Shown here piece after piece: positions 33,529 to 46,578 of a stretch of 64,000 nt of DNA. Under the pieces are notes generated by a model. It saw nothing but the letters and a program-made list of their open reading frames with translations. It searched no databases and was not told the origin of the DNA. Position numbers and translations under genes: made by a program. Positions within the stretch are counted from its first letter, which is position 1. The number at the start of each line of letters is the position of its first letter. Origin of the DNA: Liolophura sinensis (taxonomy: Eukaryota; Mollusca; Polyplacophora; Chitonida; Chitonidae); contig NC_088301.1 of the NCBI RefSeq assembly GCF_032854445.1, positions 5,254,044 through 5,318,043 on the forward strand, in the 5' to 3' direction.

Positions 33529-34767
33529 CTGATTAACTTCCTATGTCAGTCTTTTTAGTACTAAAATAGGATGAAAAAGTTTACACAGAATCAATGAAAT
33601 AATTCGGCCCTAGGAAGCTAACTTCTGGACTGCGACATAGTACTGGATGAAATAAGAAATGTTAACCGCTGGAACTTATATATGCACTTGGCAGGAAGCC
33701 AAAGTACTGTTGCTCAGTTAATATTATGGGGACGGGCTATTAGCTTCATGGTTACTTACTGGAGGCCCTTTCTGCCCAGGTGGTCCGGGCGGCCCATAAG
33801 GCCCCTGGATTCCGTCTCGTCCGTCCCGACCATCCCGACCCGGAAGTCCACAACAATCTGTTGGAGCACCTATAAACCAAAGAGAAAAAACTCGTATGTT
33901 GCCTATTTTTGAAATTTTACAAATTAACGGCAAAGCTATAAGAAAATCTAAAAACTAATCATACCGTGACGTTGTGTTGGTCCTTGTCCATTGTAGAGGT
34001 TAACAGCAAGGTGTTTAAGAGTAAGTGGAGTTGTATATGAGTAACCAGTATTGCCAGACAAGGATTAATGCAAAATGTAATTTGTTGTATTTAAGAACAT
34101 ATTGTGAAGAGGAGAATAATTTGTATGGGTGTATTGTTAAACGGAAACAGAGCTGTTTGACAGCATTAGAAAAACTCCCATGGTGCACTGAAGAGAAACG
34201 CTATCCGATCATTTATTCTTGGCAAATTCAGCCAAGTTAAGTTAAGTATTAAGTTTTATCATTGACATCAGAATGGAAATACTTCAGAAATATGATAATG
34301 TTAAACTCTCTTACCTGAAGCTGATCTTTCCACTGTACTCCCTTCTTGAGTGACATCTTTACTTCTCCCGTCAGTTGATAGCCCCTGATATATAAACAGT
34401 AGATGAAGTATGTTTCTACCTCACCTAGTATGACTGAACAGGAAGATAAGACCTACACCCAGATTCAGACAATGTCACTGATTTGCAACTATTTTAGGTG
34501 AATTCTTATTCGGAATATTGATTTGAAGATAAACTGTTCACAGATGTTGTAGGTCATTGTGGAGGCAATTGTATGTGTCAATTGTCCATGAACGCAACTA
34601 TGAATGACTTTTTCCACCGTTCTATAAAAGCTTGATTTCGCCCCTGACTATTAATCAGGATTGGTGTAATCCTTTTGCATGACTGGTGGACAAATCTCAG
34701 CGCGGTGATATCAAACACTCACCTGACCATTGAGAAAGGTACACACCAACAAGACAATGATAATCAT

Positions 34768-34868
34768 CTTGCACACACTTGTAAAGCTGCAGTGTATTGG
34801 CTGTATCTACAGAACGGTAGCAAGTTTTAGTCTGACTGGGCTTTGGTGAAATCAACATTGTGTATAAG
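34768..34868 (-). promoter_or_regulatory. Gene 4 core promoter and 5' UTR
   Basis: Weak CTTATACA box at 34861-34868 on the minus strand, 94 bp upstream of the start. Confidence 0.35.
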
Positions 34869-35480
34869 CCAGACTGACACCAGATATCCACAAAACCAGT
34901 CCACATGGACGGCCTGTTCATATATCTCACTTGCAAGTCAGGAGTTGTTGATGTAAACTCATCTCATAATACTGAACATTTGTATATCTAAACGTTTGGT
35001 TGTTTATACCAAGAAATACTTCTTTCATAGTAACTTAACCTATCCTATATGGCACTTGAGACCCTTTCCACATTTACATGTGGCTATCTTGGGAATGTTC
35101 CTGATGTTGCTTGGGTTTTCTGTAACTCACTTTAAATATACATGTAGTCACACAGTTAACAGAAGGAATATCATGCCATCCGTCAGTGGATGCTGGCACC
35201 AGAGTGTTGATCAGGGTGAAATTCATATAGGGGTTCTAGGTTCTGAGGTGAACCATATCCTGGAATATTGGACTTCCGAAAACGGGAAAAAGAGCTTGTA
35301 GATAATATTTAAACATTTACATTTAAATATTTAAACATTCTGGCACCTACATGAAATATAAACCTATACTATTTGCTCAAGGCGAAATGATATTTATATG
35401 AGAATCTGAACTTCCAATGTCTATCGAAAGGGCCATGCTAAACTTAACTACCTGGTGACATTTGTAGATTTTCTGGTATT

Positions 35481-35690
35481 CTGAGCGGCTAGCCTCTCAC
35501 CATTGCGAGCTCAACCCAAGTCATGTCGGCCTCCTGTCCACTTGCATAGGTGGAAAGCTTTTACTGCAACCTGCAGATTGTCGTAGCTTTTTTCCATGCT
35601 TTGTCTCATTTTACTCACCATTGTTCTGGTGCCTGTCATACAAGTGAAACATCCTCCGTACGGAATAAAAAAACCTATCAAATGAATAAT
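35481..35690 (+). mobile_element. Decayed tRNA-type SINE upstream of gene 4
   Basis: Same element as 2479-2690. Confidence 0.6.
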
Positions 35691-36489
35691 TAAATGATCA
35701 GAATGGTGATGGATTAATATGGATTATCCACCACTGTTCGCTATTAGCGGCAGAATTTATAATCAGTATTTACTTTAACAGTATTATGTTTTATTACATG
35801 TTTTATTTTATTACTTTTCTGATGTTTGACTGATTGGTTTTTACCGCAAGAACTTTTTAACCTATATGACAGCAGTCAGGTTTATGGATAGATGAGTTTA
35901 TATTGTATGAGAGTTCGTCTGACAATTACATTTTGTGGTTAAACGAGATCGATCCTGTACTTCTTCTTGACATATGAGGATATTATATATCAAGGCTATT
36001 TTATCTGATCATAACTGAATGAGAATGTGCCAGAGTGTAGAACAATTTTTCTTTAAATATAACCTACAGGAATAGTGTTAAGACATTCATATTTTACAGA
36101 TCCGAATTTTGACTGAAAATCCTGTCATATCAAAATACTCTAACATGATAGGTGTGCTCTACATGGGCTTACACCTGGATGTGAGTATAGGGCCTACCGA
36201 GAGTTAAGGAAGAGTCGAGGAGAACGATTGTGTCAGTGTAACATGACTCAGTAAGGTAACGCGTTCTGTTTGTCTTATTTGTGTAACTTCGGGTAAGTGA
36301 AACGCAAAATGCATCCTGGTAATCATTACATGTATACATATAGTTTAAAGTTACATCTCGGGGATGAGTGAAGCGGACATGTTCATGGTTACCATATTTG
36401 ACACCTGGTTTAGTTTTGGTAGGATTATAAACAACAATGAGAAAGTGTTTTGCAGAGATCCATTGCTAAGGTCTATTTTATATATTCAT

Positions 36490-36956
36490 TTGTCTGTAAA
36501 ATCAGTCATACTCGCTACCAAAATTGCCTTTATTAAGCGACATGTAACAATACATGCTCTTCATATTATTGCAAAGGAAATGGAGTTAAAATAATTTATT
36601 TAATTTATAATGTTAAACTCCACAAGCTCAGTTTTGGCACCAAGAACTTGTTGCCTCAGGTGACGTCATCATTATTCAAAAGCATGTTACATGCTGGGCA
36701 ATGCTGGAGAGTATTTTGTTTTACAATGGCTGCACCAATAAGCGGTTTGAATAAACTCTGTGCAGTGGGACAACCAACGCTAGTGTCTCTACAAACTGAT
36801 TACATGGCTTTAATTTCCTAACATCCATCACTAAATCTATACTGCCGTGAGATCATATACTACAAGAGATAAAATAAATTTGATTTTGTATTGTTATATT
36901 ACACTAAAACGTGTCAACAATTTCAAAGATATCAGTGTCAGTAAGAGGGTTTACAG
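36490..36956 (+). repeat. P/Q repeat, intergenic copy
   Basis: Same P and Q blocks and order as 3480-3948. Confidence 0.5.
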
Positions 36957-37752
36957 TTATGTTGATAGCAGGTACCTGATGTCGCCCTCCGTCAAACATG
37001 TTGAACTCCGCCCAGTATCCAGCATGCCAGTGATTTTTGAATAATTCTGATGTCACCGCGGACAATGGGTACTTGCCATGGAAACCGAGCTGATGGGCTT
37101 AAACATTATGAATTAGAAAAAGTGCAAGAATATGAACTTCCAACATATTTACGTGTAGAGTTTCTTTTGTTACGTGTCACTGACCAGCGCCAATTTGATA
37201 GCCAGTATGACTGATTTTACAGATAACTAAATATAGACAACTCGCTCATAGAAATAGAAAGATCCATAATGGATTCTCTCCCTGGTTGCGATGTTGGGAT
37301 AAGGAGCAAACACAAGGAAGAAATGTTCATTGGCAGTTCTTCCAATCTGATTGTGCCTAATCCAGTGGCACACACGATGTCATATGACATAAGTAATCCT
37401 CCTTGTTTCATGTATGTCCTCTAACGTCAACCTGCTTTGGTTATGCTGTCTGTCACCATTCCTGACCAAGTAAATGTCCACCAACCGGAAGAAGAAAGCT
37501 GGATTCGAACATTTGGATGCGATTAGTATTTCTTAACGAGTTTTTGAGTGTTGTAAAATCACCAGTCGTACCCGTCGACCAGAAGAAGATTCTCTGTGTT
37601 GCTGGTGATTCACATGTGACCAAGTAAGAAGATAAGCAGATTCATGGGTATGGAAGTTGAGTAGATTATTGCTACCCTCCTATTCACCATATCGGGAGTG
37701 GTAGATCAATCCTGTGTCGAGTCACACCTAATACCTTTAAAGTTGTAACTTC

Positions 37753-38001
37753 CTCGCTTGGAATTCAGCATGAAGGAGATAGTGCAACAACTAGTTGACC
37801 TGTATCAGTATAATGGCTGGGGCAGGGCACCTTACTTGCCTTCGGTAAGGCGTCTCAGTGAAGCTGCACTAGATAAAAGAGCGATGGAAATCCGACCTGC
37901 AACAAGGAGGCACATTACATGCGTTCTAACAATTCTTTCGTCGTCATTTGACTGAAATATTGTTAAGTACGACGTTAAACCAAAAGCACCCACCCACCCA
38001 G
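37753..38001 (+). repeat. CGCTTGG-type repeat, intergenic copy
   Basis: Same element as 4722-4970. Confidence 0.55.
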
Positions 38002-38132
38002 CCTATTCAAAATAGTCACAAACATCAGGTAACTTTGTATTGTCAGCAGAAGCATTCACAAATAAACCGAAGACCGTCAAAAAGATAACAAAAGTCGATT
38101 AGCTTATAATGTGAAAACAAGGTGTATAAACG

Positions 38133-38138
38133 TTTATT
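38133..38138 (-). terminator. Gene 5 polyadenylation signal
   Basis: AATAAA on the minus strand about 185 nt past the stop. Confidence 0.6.
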
Positions 38139-38321
38139 TATTTTCACCAGAGCAATTAGGTAGAAGTATTATTCGAATTTTTCTTCTGGTCTTTTATTGT
38201 ACTCATGCTTCTTCCCTACAACATCTCACTATAATGCATTTAATCGCATCAGTGTGAAAGCAAAATATTCTATAATTCAGAGACAGTGCCAGCAATTGTA
38301 TTACCAAATCAACTGAAAAGA

Positions 38322-40342
38322 TTATTTTGTGCAAACGACACAGGTAATCTCATAACCGTCCACATATGGTGGACAAGGTAGTGAGCCACACGCCGCCTCC
38401 ACCACGTATAGGAGATTTCCGTCTAGGTTAGCAGCGGTGGCGGGATGAGTATCTGGATCCTGGTCCACGCACACGTACTCAGACTTGTGGAACGTGTGGT
38501 GTTGGGACATAAGAAATCCCAGGTACTCCACGGTCCATCCCGATGGACACTCGAGTCGGGCTGGGATCATCAGATGACTCAACCTTCCCGGAGTATAACA
38601 CACAGCACATTGAGCCTCTCTGTCATGAGGAAAGACTCCCCCCGAGTTTGTTGTGCGGAAGACATCATTCCCAGAACTTATCTGAAACTCAGTTCCATAC
38701 AGATACGATTTGGATTGATGTCCAGGGTAGGTTTTGTTGAACTGGGGATCCAGTGGGAGACACAACTGGTTAGCTCCGCTTCCTTTATGCGAGTAGAGAG
38801 AGCCAGCCATTATACCTAAAGATAAAGGACATTTGCAAATAATAAAAAAGACACAGCTATTTCCTGCAGTACTGAGCCCACAAAGGATGTGCATTAAAGA
38901 TATGTTCATAAGAATATCCAGTGGTGGCACACAGATAAAAGCATGACGCCTCATCACTTGGTGTGTGAGGTACTACCAGCAGCTCAGTAGTACCACTGCT
39001 AAACTATTTCACAACAAAGCCGTTTATGTGTAGTACTAGTGTTCTGTTACACTGCAGCAGTTCATGTGTACGACCACCGGTGTACTTACCACACCTAATG
39101 TGTAGTACGACAATTCTATCAATTTCCACAGTTCATGAATACTGCTACCTGTGTACTTAACCCCATTTAATGTGTAGTACAATAAGTCTATTACACTTCA
39201 TCAGTTTATGTGTACGACCACCGGTGTACTTAACCCCACTTAAGGTGTGGTACAATAATATTGTTCTTCAGCAGTTCGTATGTATTACCAGTAGTCTATT
39301 ACATCTAAGCAGGTAAAAACATACTTCTTACTGATTCGCTTGGCGCTCAGCACTGAAAGGTCAGAACAAGGAAACAGGACACGTTGGCCCGGTGTCAAAA
39401 GAAGACACACTATTTGTACAATGACATAATGACTTCTCGCCGTGGTATGACTTAAACATTTTTAAGTACGACGTTATACACTGAACAGACCTATATACCT
39501 ACATACGTACATATATACGTAAAGGTATACATGCGTACATTCCTACATACCTACATACCTACGTACATACGTACCAACGTCCATACGTACCAACATACAT
39601 ACCAACATACATACCTACATACATACCTACATTTATACCTACCTACCTCCCTACATTTATACCTATCTACCTACCTACCTACCTACTTACCTACCTACCT
39701 ACCTACCTACCTACATACATACATACATACATACATACATACATACATACGTACGTAGGTACATACGTACGTATGTACGTGCGTGCGTGCGTGCGTAATT
39801 TAAAATTACATAATTACATAATTACGTACGTAAGTAAATATATGTATACACACGGGGCCTCCGTGGCTCAGATTTTTAGCGCGCTAGCGCAACGTAATGA
39901 CTCAGGAGTCTCTCAACAATGTGGTCAATGTGAGTTGAAGTTTCACCAATACGGTCACTGTGAGTTCCAGTCTAGCTCATGCTGGCTTCCTCTCCGGCCG
40001 TACGTGGAAAGGTCTGACAGCAACCTGCGGATGGTCTTGTGTTTCCACCCACCATAATGCTGGCCGCCGTCGTATAAGTGAAATACCCTTGGGTCGGGCG
40101 TAAAACACCAATCAAATAAATTAAGAAACATATGTACATACGTAGATACATTTATACGTACATATGTACATACATACACATGCATTAAACATACATGCGT
40201 GCATACCCATATACCCAGCTACATATATACGCGCATACATAAATACATAAATGCGTACATACCTACATACTTACATAAACACACAGACACACGTAAATAC
40301 ATAAATGCGTACATACCTGAATACATACCTAAATTAATACCT

Positions 40343-40404
<62 letters not shown>

Positions 40405-43400
40405 ACACACACACACACAGACATACACGCATACATACATACATGGAGGCCTCTCTGGCTCAGTTGGTTTGCGCGCTAGCGCAGCGTAATGACCCAGGAA
40501 TCTCACCAATGCGGTCGCTGTGAGTTCAAGTCCAGTTCATGCTGGCTTCCTCTCCGGCCGTACGTGGAAAGGTCCGGCAGCAACCTGCGGATGGTCGTGG
40601 GTTTCTTCCGGGCTGTTTCCTCCCACCATAATGCTGGCCGCCGTCGTATAAGTGAAATATTCTTGAGTACGACGTAAAACACCAATCAAATAAATGAATA
40701 AATAAAACATACATAAGTACATACATATGTACATATCGAGAGTTTTATACGTACCACCACTAGTCTTTTACATCACACTACTTTTTAATGTGTACTACAA
40801 TTGGTCTATGATGCTTGACTACTTTATGTGTGCTGGTTTATGGGTTTATTACAGGACAGCAGGGGATGTGCATTACAACCATTCTATTGTACTTCAGTAG
40901 CTTGTGAACACAATAGTTGGTTATTACACCTTGTTAGTGTACGTTTACTGGTCTATTTCATCTCAGCAACTTGTTGCTGTCTCGCTTGGCGCTCGGCTCT
41001 GAGATGTTAGAGCAAGGAAACATGACTGGTTGGCTTGGTGTCAGTATAATGTGACTGGCTGGGGTGTGGTGTCAAGTCTGGTGTCTTTGCCATGACACAA
41101 CCTGATGAGGGCGAAGAGTTGTTTTGGGAAAAAAACTGATGACTAAAGAAGGGCCTAAGCCTTAGGTTGTCGTATGTTTGTTTTGTGTGAGCGTGTTATA
41201 CGCTGACGTAAACACTCGAAAAACGCACTTGTTTGTGTACTTGCAATACCTCAAAGAGAGCGACCACACTTGTGTATGGACGTGTTAAGTGGTGAAGTCA
41301 ACAGGAGAAGAAAAAACAATTTTAAAGTGATTTGAAATTTTGACTTCAGTCTATGATGGCTTTGCGATCTCATGGCCAGCTGTTATATGGTGACGTCAAC
41401 AGGAGAGCACACCAGTAGTGTGTGCAGCAGTTATTTAGGGTCTATGCTGTTGTCAATACAGGGACGACCATAAGCAAAAGTGAATGCGGAATGAGAAAGA
41501 TGCTAGTCTGTCAATCTTTAGGGCACGTAAGCTGTTAGTTCAGTTCTAATCTCAGAAAATATCTAAAGGCTCAGAGTAAATGTAACTCTTGAAAATTTTT
41601 GTGCAACTTAGCCGCAACATGCTTATTTTTTACCTGAGTATAGTCTTTCCGAATGATCCGGACAGATATTTCTTCCCCAGCGGGTGTAGACAGCTCCTCC
41701 TGAAAATCGGTAAAACACACTAGAATGATTAGTTAATACTAAAATCAACAGGTAAATTTAAGCACGGTGGCTATGTTTTAGCGAAGTGAACCGTCACTTC
41801 TGATATCTTCAGTATGATGTTACAGTGAGGCATAACTATACATATGTCGACACTGTCCAGATCTACTACCAGTAGTTCTCAGACGTGATATATAATATAA
41901 GGATATAAACGACGCACAACACAAAGTCAGGAAAAAAAATACGGAGGATTTTTACTTATTCGCTAGGTACAACCGGTCGCTTATTAATATCATATACTTG
42001 GTCATTTGGTTTAGAAATCCCTATTTTACTGCAAGCATATTTAAATTTTATTTAACTTCATAACCCGGCTTAACCTTCAAGATCAGTATATAGCTACTAT
42101 ATAAAAGATAGAGAAAAATCAAACTGGACACGACAACGACAAATTGGTGATTAGTGATAAAATGTATCTGTTCTTATATTACAACAGAAAAACCAACTAG
42201 TCTTTTATTGCCCGTTGACTACAAATGTCAAAATCCCGTTTCAAAATAATGATATGAACACCATATTCATGTCTTCCCGTTTTCTCATATTTTTATATAC
42301 ATTGATTTCTTACCATGACTTATGGAGTTTGTGTCTTCCTCTGTTCTCGTTGTACCGTCTCCGGTGTTCACACCAGAACGGCCGATGTTGGCACCAGCCA
42401 ATCGTTGTACGAGAGTCTGGAAAATCTTGTCCAATTGATTGTCCAGATTTATCACACTCTGAGGTCCCTAGGAGGGACAAACGATAGCAAGTACATGTAA
42501 ATTATTGTGATTATTGTGGGTTACAAATTTCTTTTATGTTTATGTTATGGATAAAAAGATTTTTTTTTTTTTTTTTTTTTGATTAGTGTTTTACGCCGTA
42601 CTGAAGAATATTTCACTTATACGACGGCGGCCAGCAGGCCAGCATTATGGTGGGTGGAAACCGGGCACAGCCCTGGGAAAACCCACGACCATCCGCAGGT
42701 TGCTGGCAGACCTTCCCACTTACGGCCGGAGAGTGGATAAAAGGAGGCCGTGAAAAAAGCAAATTTCCATTTGGTATTCGTACTTTTAATATACTGTCGA
42801 TTATTGCATCAAACGCCTGCACTGTAAGTGTTTAGGTATTAGAATGAGTATATAATTCAGATCTTTTGTAAGTAAATATGCACAGAATGTTCAGAATAAG
42901 TGACACTCTGCTCCATAATTGTGTCTTGTTCCTCTTATCCCGGGGCTGAGGACTGTATATTTATGGCGTTGAGTTCGGTGGCCTGGTTGGGGAGGAACAG
43001 TTGCGCAATTAAAGCGTACATGGGACACATATTTTCAAATATTATTAACAATTTATCCATTTCTTTTAGCCATTGACCTATATTTAGCTGTTTGTAAAAT
43101 CAGCCATGCTCGCCACTAAAATGGATTTTAGTCAGTGACACGTTGCAACCTAAGCTGTACACATGGATGTTGGAAATTGATATTCTTGCACAGAAAATGA
43201 AGCTAGAATACTTTTTACTAATTCAGGACACTAACTGGATAAGCTTGATTTTGAGAGCAGGAACGCATTGTCGGGATCAGGTGCCGTCATAATTATTCAA
43301 AATCCAGTGACATGCTGGATAATGGGAGGAATTGAATATGTGTTGACAAAGGGCGACACTAGTTACTTAGTGTCGTACTAAGAGATATGGAATTTCATCT

Positions 43401-45709
43401 AAACCCTGTATTTGACACTGGCATATTTGAGATTGTTTGCACGTTTTAGTATAATTTGACCTCCATCAATGCTTTTTATATTAGATGTTGTAGTAAATGA
43501 TCTCACAGGAGTATGGTATTAGAGCTGGATGTTAGAAAATTGAAGAATTGGAAGACTCCTTCCAAATTTCACATTTTTCATACTTTCTTAATTCTTTGGT
43601 GGTTAGTCTGAACCATCGTTTTGGAAATTTGAGTTGTCAATATTCACCTGCGACGTACAATTTGGTTGTCGGCTAGTACACGAATGCCTGTTTCGACGCA
43701 AAGATTCTATGCATATTAAGTATTAGATTTGTTTACGCTGCAATGGAATCGCAATGTTTGAATAGCTGAGTTATATCCCGTACCTTCAGCTACGAATTTT
43801 AAAAAGACAGGCCTTCTGAATTGATCTTTTAAGAGTATTTTTTACTTTTGTAAGAATAGTATGGGAATGGAATGTGTTAGGCTCATTGTTCACCAGAATT
43901 CACTTAAACCCTGCTTCAAAGATTATGACGTACTGAGTCCCCCCCCCCCCTCCCTCACAAACCCTGCCATCTTGATCTCCAAATTTTAGAGAGTACATAC
44001 GTGTTTCATGTAATGCAGACATGTTTAGCACATGCATACATATTTAGCGCGTATTATTCACATGCTAACCATAAATGCAATTTTTTGATATGCTAGGAAA
44101 CGAAGAGACAGTTCTCGCTGAGACAAGTCTCGTCTATTATTTGGGATTTATATATACCTAAGTGCTAGTATTTCACATTTGCGTTCGTGGTTATATTTCG
44201 ATGTCCCCATTTGTGTGGAACAAAGACAACCAAAAGACTGCCGTCAGAAGGAAACCAGTACACATTATCATGACAACTGCAGTTGTCACATAGTTTAGGT
44301 TGTAAATACACACAGCCGATGATAGATATCATTTTAATGTGTTTTTAACTTCCTACAATGCATATGTACTTTAACCGATGTCATGGATTTTTACATTGCT
44401 TACGCCTGCTTATTTATTCATTTATTTGATTGGTGTTTTATTCTGTACTGAAGAATATTTCACCTAAACGACGGCAGCAAGTATTATGGTGGGAGGAAAC
44501 CGGGCACAGATAGGGGGAAACCCACAACCATCGGCAGGTTGTTAAAAAACCTCCCCACATACGGCCTATGCCTGATTAACTTCCTATGTCAGTCTTTTTA
44601 GTACTAAAGTAGGATGAAAAAGTTTACACAGAATCAATGAAATAATTCGGCCCTAGGAAGCTAACTTCTGCGACATAATACTGGATAAAATAAGAAATGT
44701 TAACCGCTGGAACTTATATATGCACTTGGCAGGAAGCCAAAGTACTGTTGCTCAATTAATATTATGGGGACGGGCTATTCGCTTCATGGTTACTTACTGG
44801 AGGCCCTTTCTGCCCCGGTGGTCCGGGCGGCCCATAAGGCCCCTGGATTCCGTCTCTTCCGTCCCGACCATCCCGACCCGGAAGTCCACAACAATCAGCG
44901 GGAGCACCTATAACCAAGGAGAAAAAACTCGTATGTTGCCCACTTTTGAAATGTTACAAATTAACGGCAAAGCTATAAGAAAATCTAAAAACTAATCATA
45001 CCGTACGCTGTGTTGGTCCTTATCCAGTGTAGAGGTTAACAGCAACGTGTTTAAGAGAAGGTGGAGTTGTATATGAGTAACCAGTATTGCCAGACAATTA
45101 TTAATGCAAAATGTAGTTTGTTGTGAGAAGGAGAATAATTTGTATGGGTGTATTGTTAAACGGAAACAGAGCTGTTTGACAGCATTAGAAAAACTCCCAT
45201 GGTGCACTGAAGAGAAACGCTATCCGATCATTTATTCTTGGCAAATTTAGCGGTTAAGTATTAAGTTTTATCATTGACATCAGAATGGTAATACTTCAGA
45301 AATATAATAATGTTAAAGTCTCTTACCTGAAGCTGATCTTTCCACTGTACTCCCTTCTTGAGTGACATCTTTACTTCTCCCGTCAGTTGATAGCCCCTGA
45401 TATATAAACAGTAGAAGAAGTATGTTTCTACCTCACCTAGTATGACTGAACAGGGAAATAAGACCTACACCCAGATTCAGACAATGTCACTGATTTGCAA
45501 CTATTTGCAATTGTATGTGTCAATTGTCGATGAACGCAACTATGAATGACTTTTTCCACCACTCTATAAAAGCTTGATTTCGCCCCTGACTGTTAATCAG
45601 ATTTGGTGTAATCCTTTTGCATGACTGGTGGACAAATCTCAGCGCGGTGATATCAAACACTCACCTGACCATTGAGAAAGGTACACACCAACAAGACAAT
45701 GATAATCAT
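38322..45709 (-). CDS. Gene 5: short-chain collagen C4-like secreted protein, complete
   Basis: Exons: 1 45665-45709, 2 45327-45396, 3 44798-44907, 4 42314-42467, 5 41634-41699, 6 38322-38815; total 939 nt, 312 aa. The protein is three residues shorter than genes 2 and 3 because exon 3 has ten instead of eleven Gly-X-Y triplets (one GRD fewer). The signal peptide MIIIVLLVCTFLNGQ, ADCC pair, coiled coil (V-L-L-I-L heptad), YTRWGRNICPDH module and Cys-rich C-terminal domain are all intact, including ANQLCLPLDP and CVVCTK. All introns are GT-AG. Intron 1 lacks about 70 bp compared with genes 2, 4 and 6. Intron 5 keeps the full second SINE and an old CGCTTGG composite that genes 2, 3, 4 and 6 have lost. 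This is the cleanest reference copy in the array. Confidence 0.9.
39026..39482 (+). repeat. 72/73-bp minisatellite (four units) plus CGCTTGG repeat, gene 5 intron 5
   Basis: Units start near 39026, 39098, 39170 and 39243. The last is a fusion of two units (AGGTGTGGTACAATAATATT), so one unit fewer than in genes 2-4 and 6. Gene 7 shares this. Confidence 0.6.
39491..39787 (+). repeat. CATA/CCTA tetranucleotide array, gene 5 intron 5
   Basis: Short compared with gene 4 and ending in CGTA and GTGC repeats before the GTAATTTAAAATTACA block. Confidence 0.88.
39854..40125 (+). mobile_element. tRNA-derived SINE with doubled box B, gene 5 intron 5
   Basis: Same element as 7434-7705. Confidence 0.8.
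40126..40432 (+). repeat. TACA and CA arrays, gene 5 intron 5
   Basis: TACA-type repeats with a duplicated AAATACATAAATGCGTACAT block (about 40231-40258 and 40292-40315), then ACAC from about 40346. Confidence 0.88.
40445..40706 (+). mobile_element. Full-length tRNA-derived SINE, single box B, gene 5 intron 5
   Basis: Head with box A (TGGCTCAGTTGGTTTGCGCG), one box B (GTGAGTTCAAGTCC), the conserved body, and the tail GACGTAAAACACCAATCAAA with AATGAATAAATAAA. This is the intact form of the SINE whose head alone remains in genes 2, 3, 4 and 6. Confidence 0.85.
40735..41160 (+). repeat. Diverged minisatellite plus CGCTTGG composite, gene 5 intron 5
   Basis: Diverged units with TACCACCACTAGTCT, AATGTGTACTACAATTGGTC and CATTCTATTGTACTTCAG lead to CTCGCTTGGCGCTCGG and a GGTTGGCTTGGTGTCAGTAT arm. 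The order parallels 39026-39482, so this is an older copy of the same composite element. Only genes 5 and 7 retain it. Confidence 0.6.
42549..42745 (-). mobile_element. 5'-truncated SINE with target-site duplication, gene 5 intron 3
   Basis: Minus-strand SINE tail (42560-42734) between GGATAAAAAGA (42549-42559) and GGATAAAAGGA (42735-42745). Same insertion as in gene 3, with a longer T-run and a small CCAGCAGG duplication. Confidence 0.85.
43089..43535 (+). repeat. P/Q repeat with Q inverted, gene 5 intron 3
   Basis: P at about 43089-43326 and inverted Q at 43401-43535. Confidence 0.5.
44409..44571 (-). mobile_element. SINE 3' part, gene 5 intron 3 near exon 3
   Basis: Same insertion as 10999-11157. 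Confidence 0.7.
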
Positions 45710-45810
45710 CTTGCACACACTTGTAAAGCTGCAGTGTATTGGCTGTATCTACAGAACGGTAGCAAGTTTTAGTCTGACTGGACTTTGGTGAAATCAACAG
45801 TGTGTATAAG
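45710..45810 (-). promoter_or_regulatory. Gene 5 core promoter and 5' UTR
   Basis: Weak CTTATACA box at 45803-45810 on the minus strand. Confidence 0.35.
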
Positions 45811-46366
45811 CCAGACTGACACCAGATATCCACAAAACCAGTCCACATGGACGGCCTGTTCATATATCTCACTTGCAAGTCAGAAGTTGTTGATGTAAAC
45901 TCATCTCATAATACTGAACATTTGTATATCTAATCGTTTGGTTGTTTATACCAAAAAATACTTCTTTCATAGTAAATTAACCTATCCTATATGGGATGTG
46001 AGACCCTTTCCACATTTACATTTGGCTATCGTGGGAATGTTCCTGATGTTGCTTGGGTTTTCTGTAACTCACTTTAAATATACATGTAGTCACACAGTTA
46101 ACAGAAGGAATATCATGCCATCCGTCAGTGGATGCTGGCACCAGAGTGTTTATCCAGGTGCAATTCTTATAGGGTTCTGAGGTGAACCATATCCTGGAAT
46201 ATTGGACTTCCGAAAAGAGAAAAAAGAGCTTGTAGATAATATTTAAACATTTACATTTAAATATTTAAACATCCTGGCAGCTACATGAAATATAAACCTA
46301 TACAATTTGCTCAAGGCGAAATGATATCTATGTGAGAATCTGAACCTCCAATGAACTTGTGGTATT

Positions 46367-46578
46367 CTGAGCGGCTAGCCTCTCACCATTGCGAGCTCAA
46401 CCCAAGTCATGCCGGCCTCCTCTCCACTTGCATAGGCGGGAAGCTTTTACTGCAACCTGCAGATTGTCGTAGCTTTTTTCCATGCTTTGCCTCATTTTAC
46501 TCACCATTGTTCTGGTGCCTGTCATACAAGTGAAACATCCTCCGTACGGAGTAAAAAAACCTATGAAATAAATAATTA
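46367..46578 (+). mobile_element. Decayed tRNA-type SINE upstream of gene 5
   Basis: Same element as 2479-2690. Confidence 0.6.

Larger units (their letters stand above)
27560..34767 (-). pseudogene. Gene 4: short-chain collagen C4-like copy with exon 5 lost and two frameshifts
   Basis: Exons 1 (34723-34767), 2 (34315-34384), 3 (33760-33869) and 4 (31451-31604) are intact and read signal peptide, linker, TDCC plus ten triplets, and coiled coil. Exon 5 is reduced to 9 bp (30830-30838) by a 160-bp deletion. Exon 6 (27560-28037) shares with gene 6 a 17-bp plus 1-bp deletion that turns the QLCLPLD region into TVVSPTGS. Two extra bases break the frame: CCC for CC at 27934-27936 and GGGG for GGG at 27609-27612. 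The first truncates translation just after SYLYGN. Both are homopolymer +1 changes absent from the otherwise near-identical gene 6, so they may be consensus errors. If they are errors, the gene would encode the same 284-residue short form as gene 6. Confidence 0.8.
34869..38132. other. Intergenic region between genes 4 and 5
   Basis: Non-coding. It holds a decayed SINE (35481-35690), a P/Q repeat (36490-36956) and a CGCTTGG repeat (37753-38001). It matches the region between genes 6 and 7 almost base for base at an offset of about 21,734. Confidence 0.7.
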
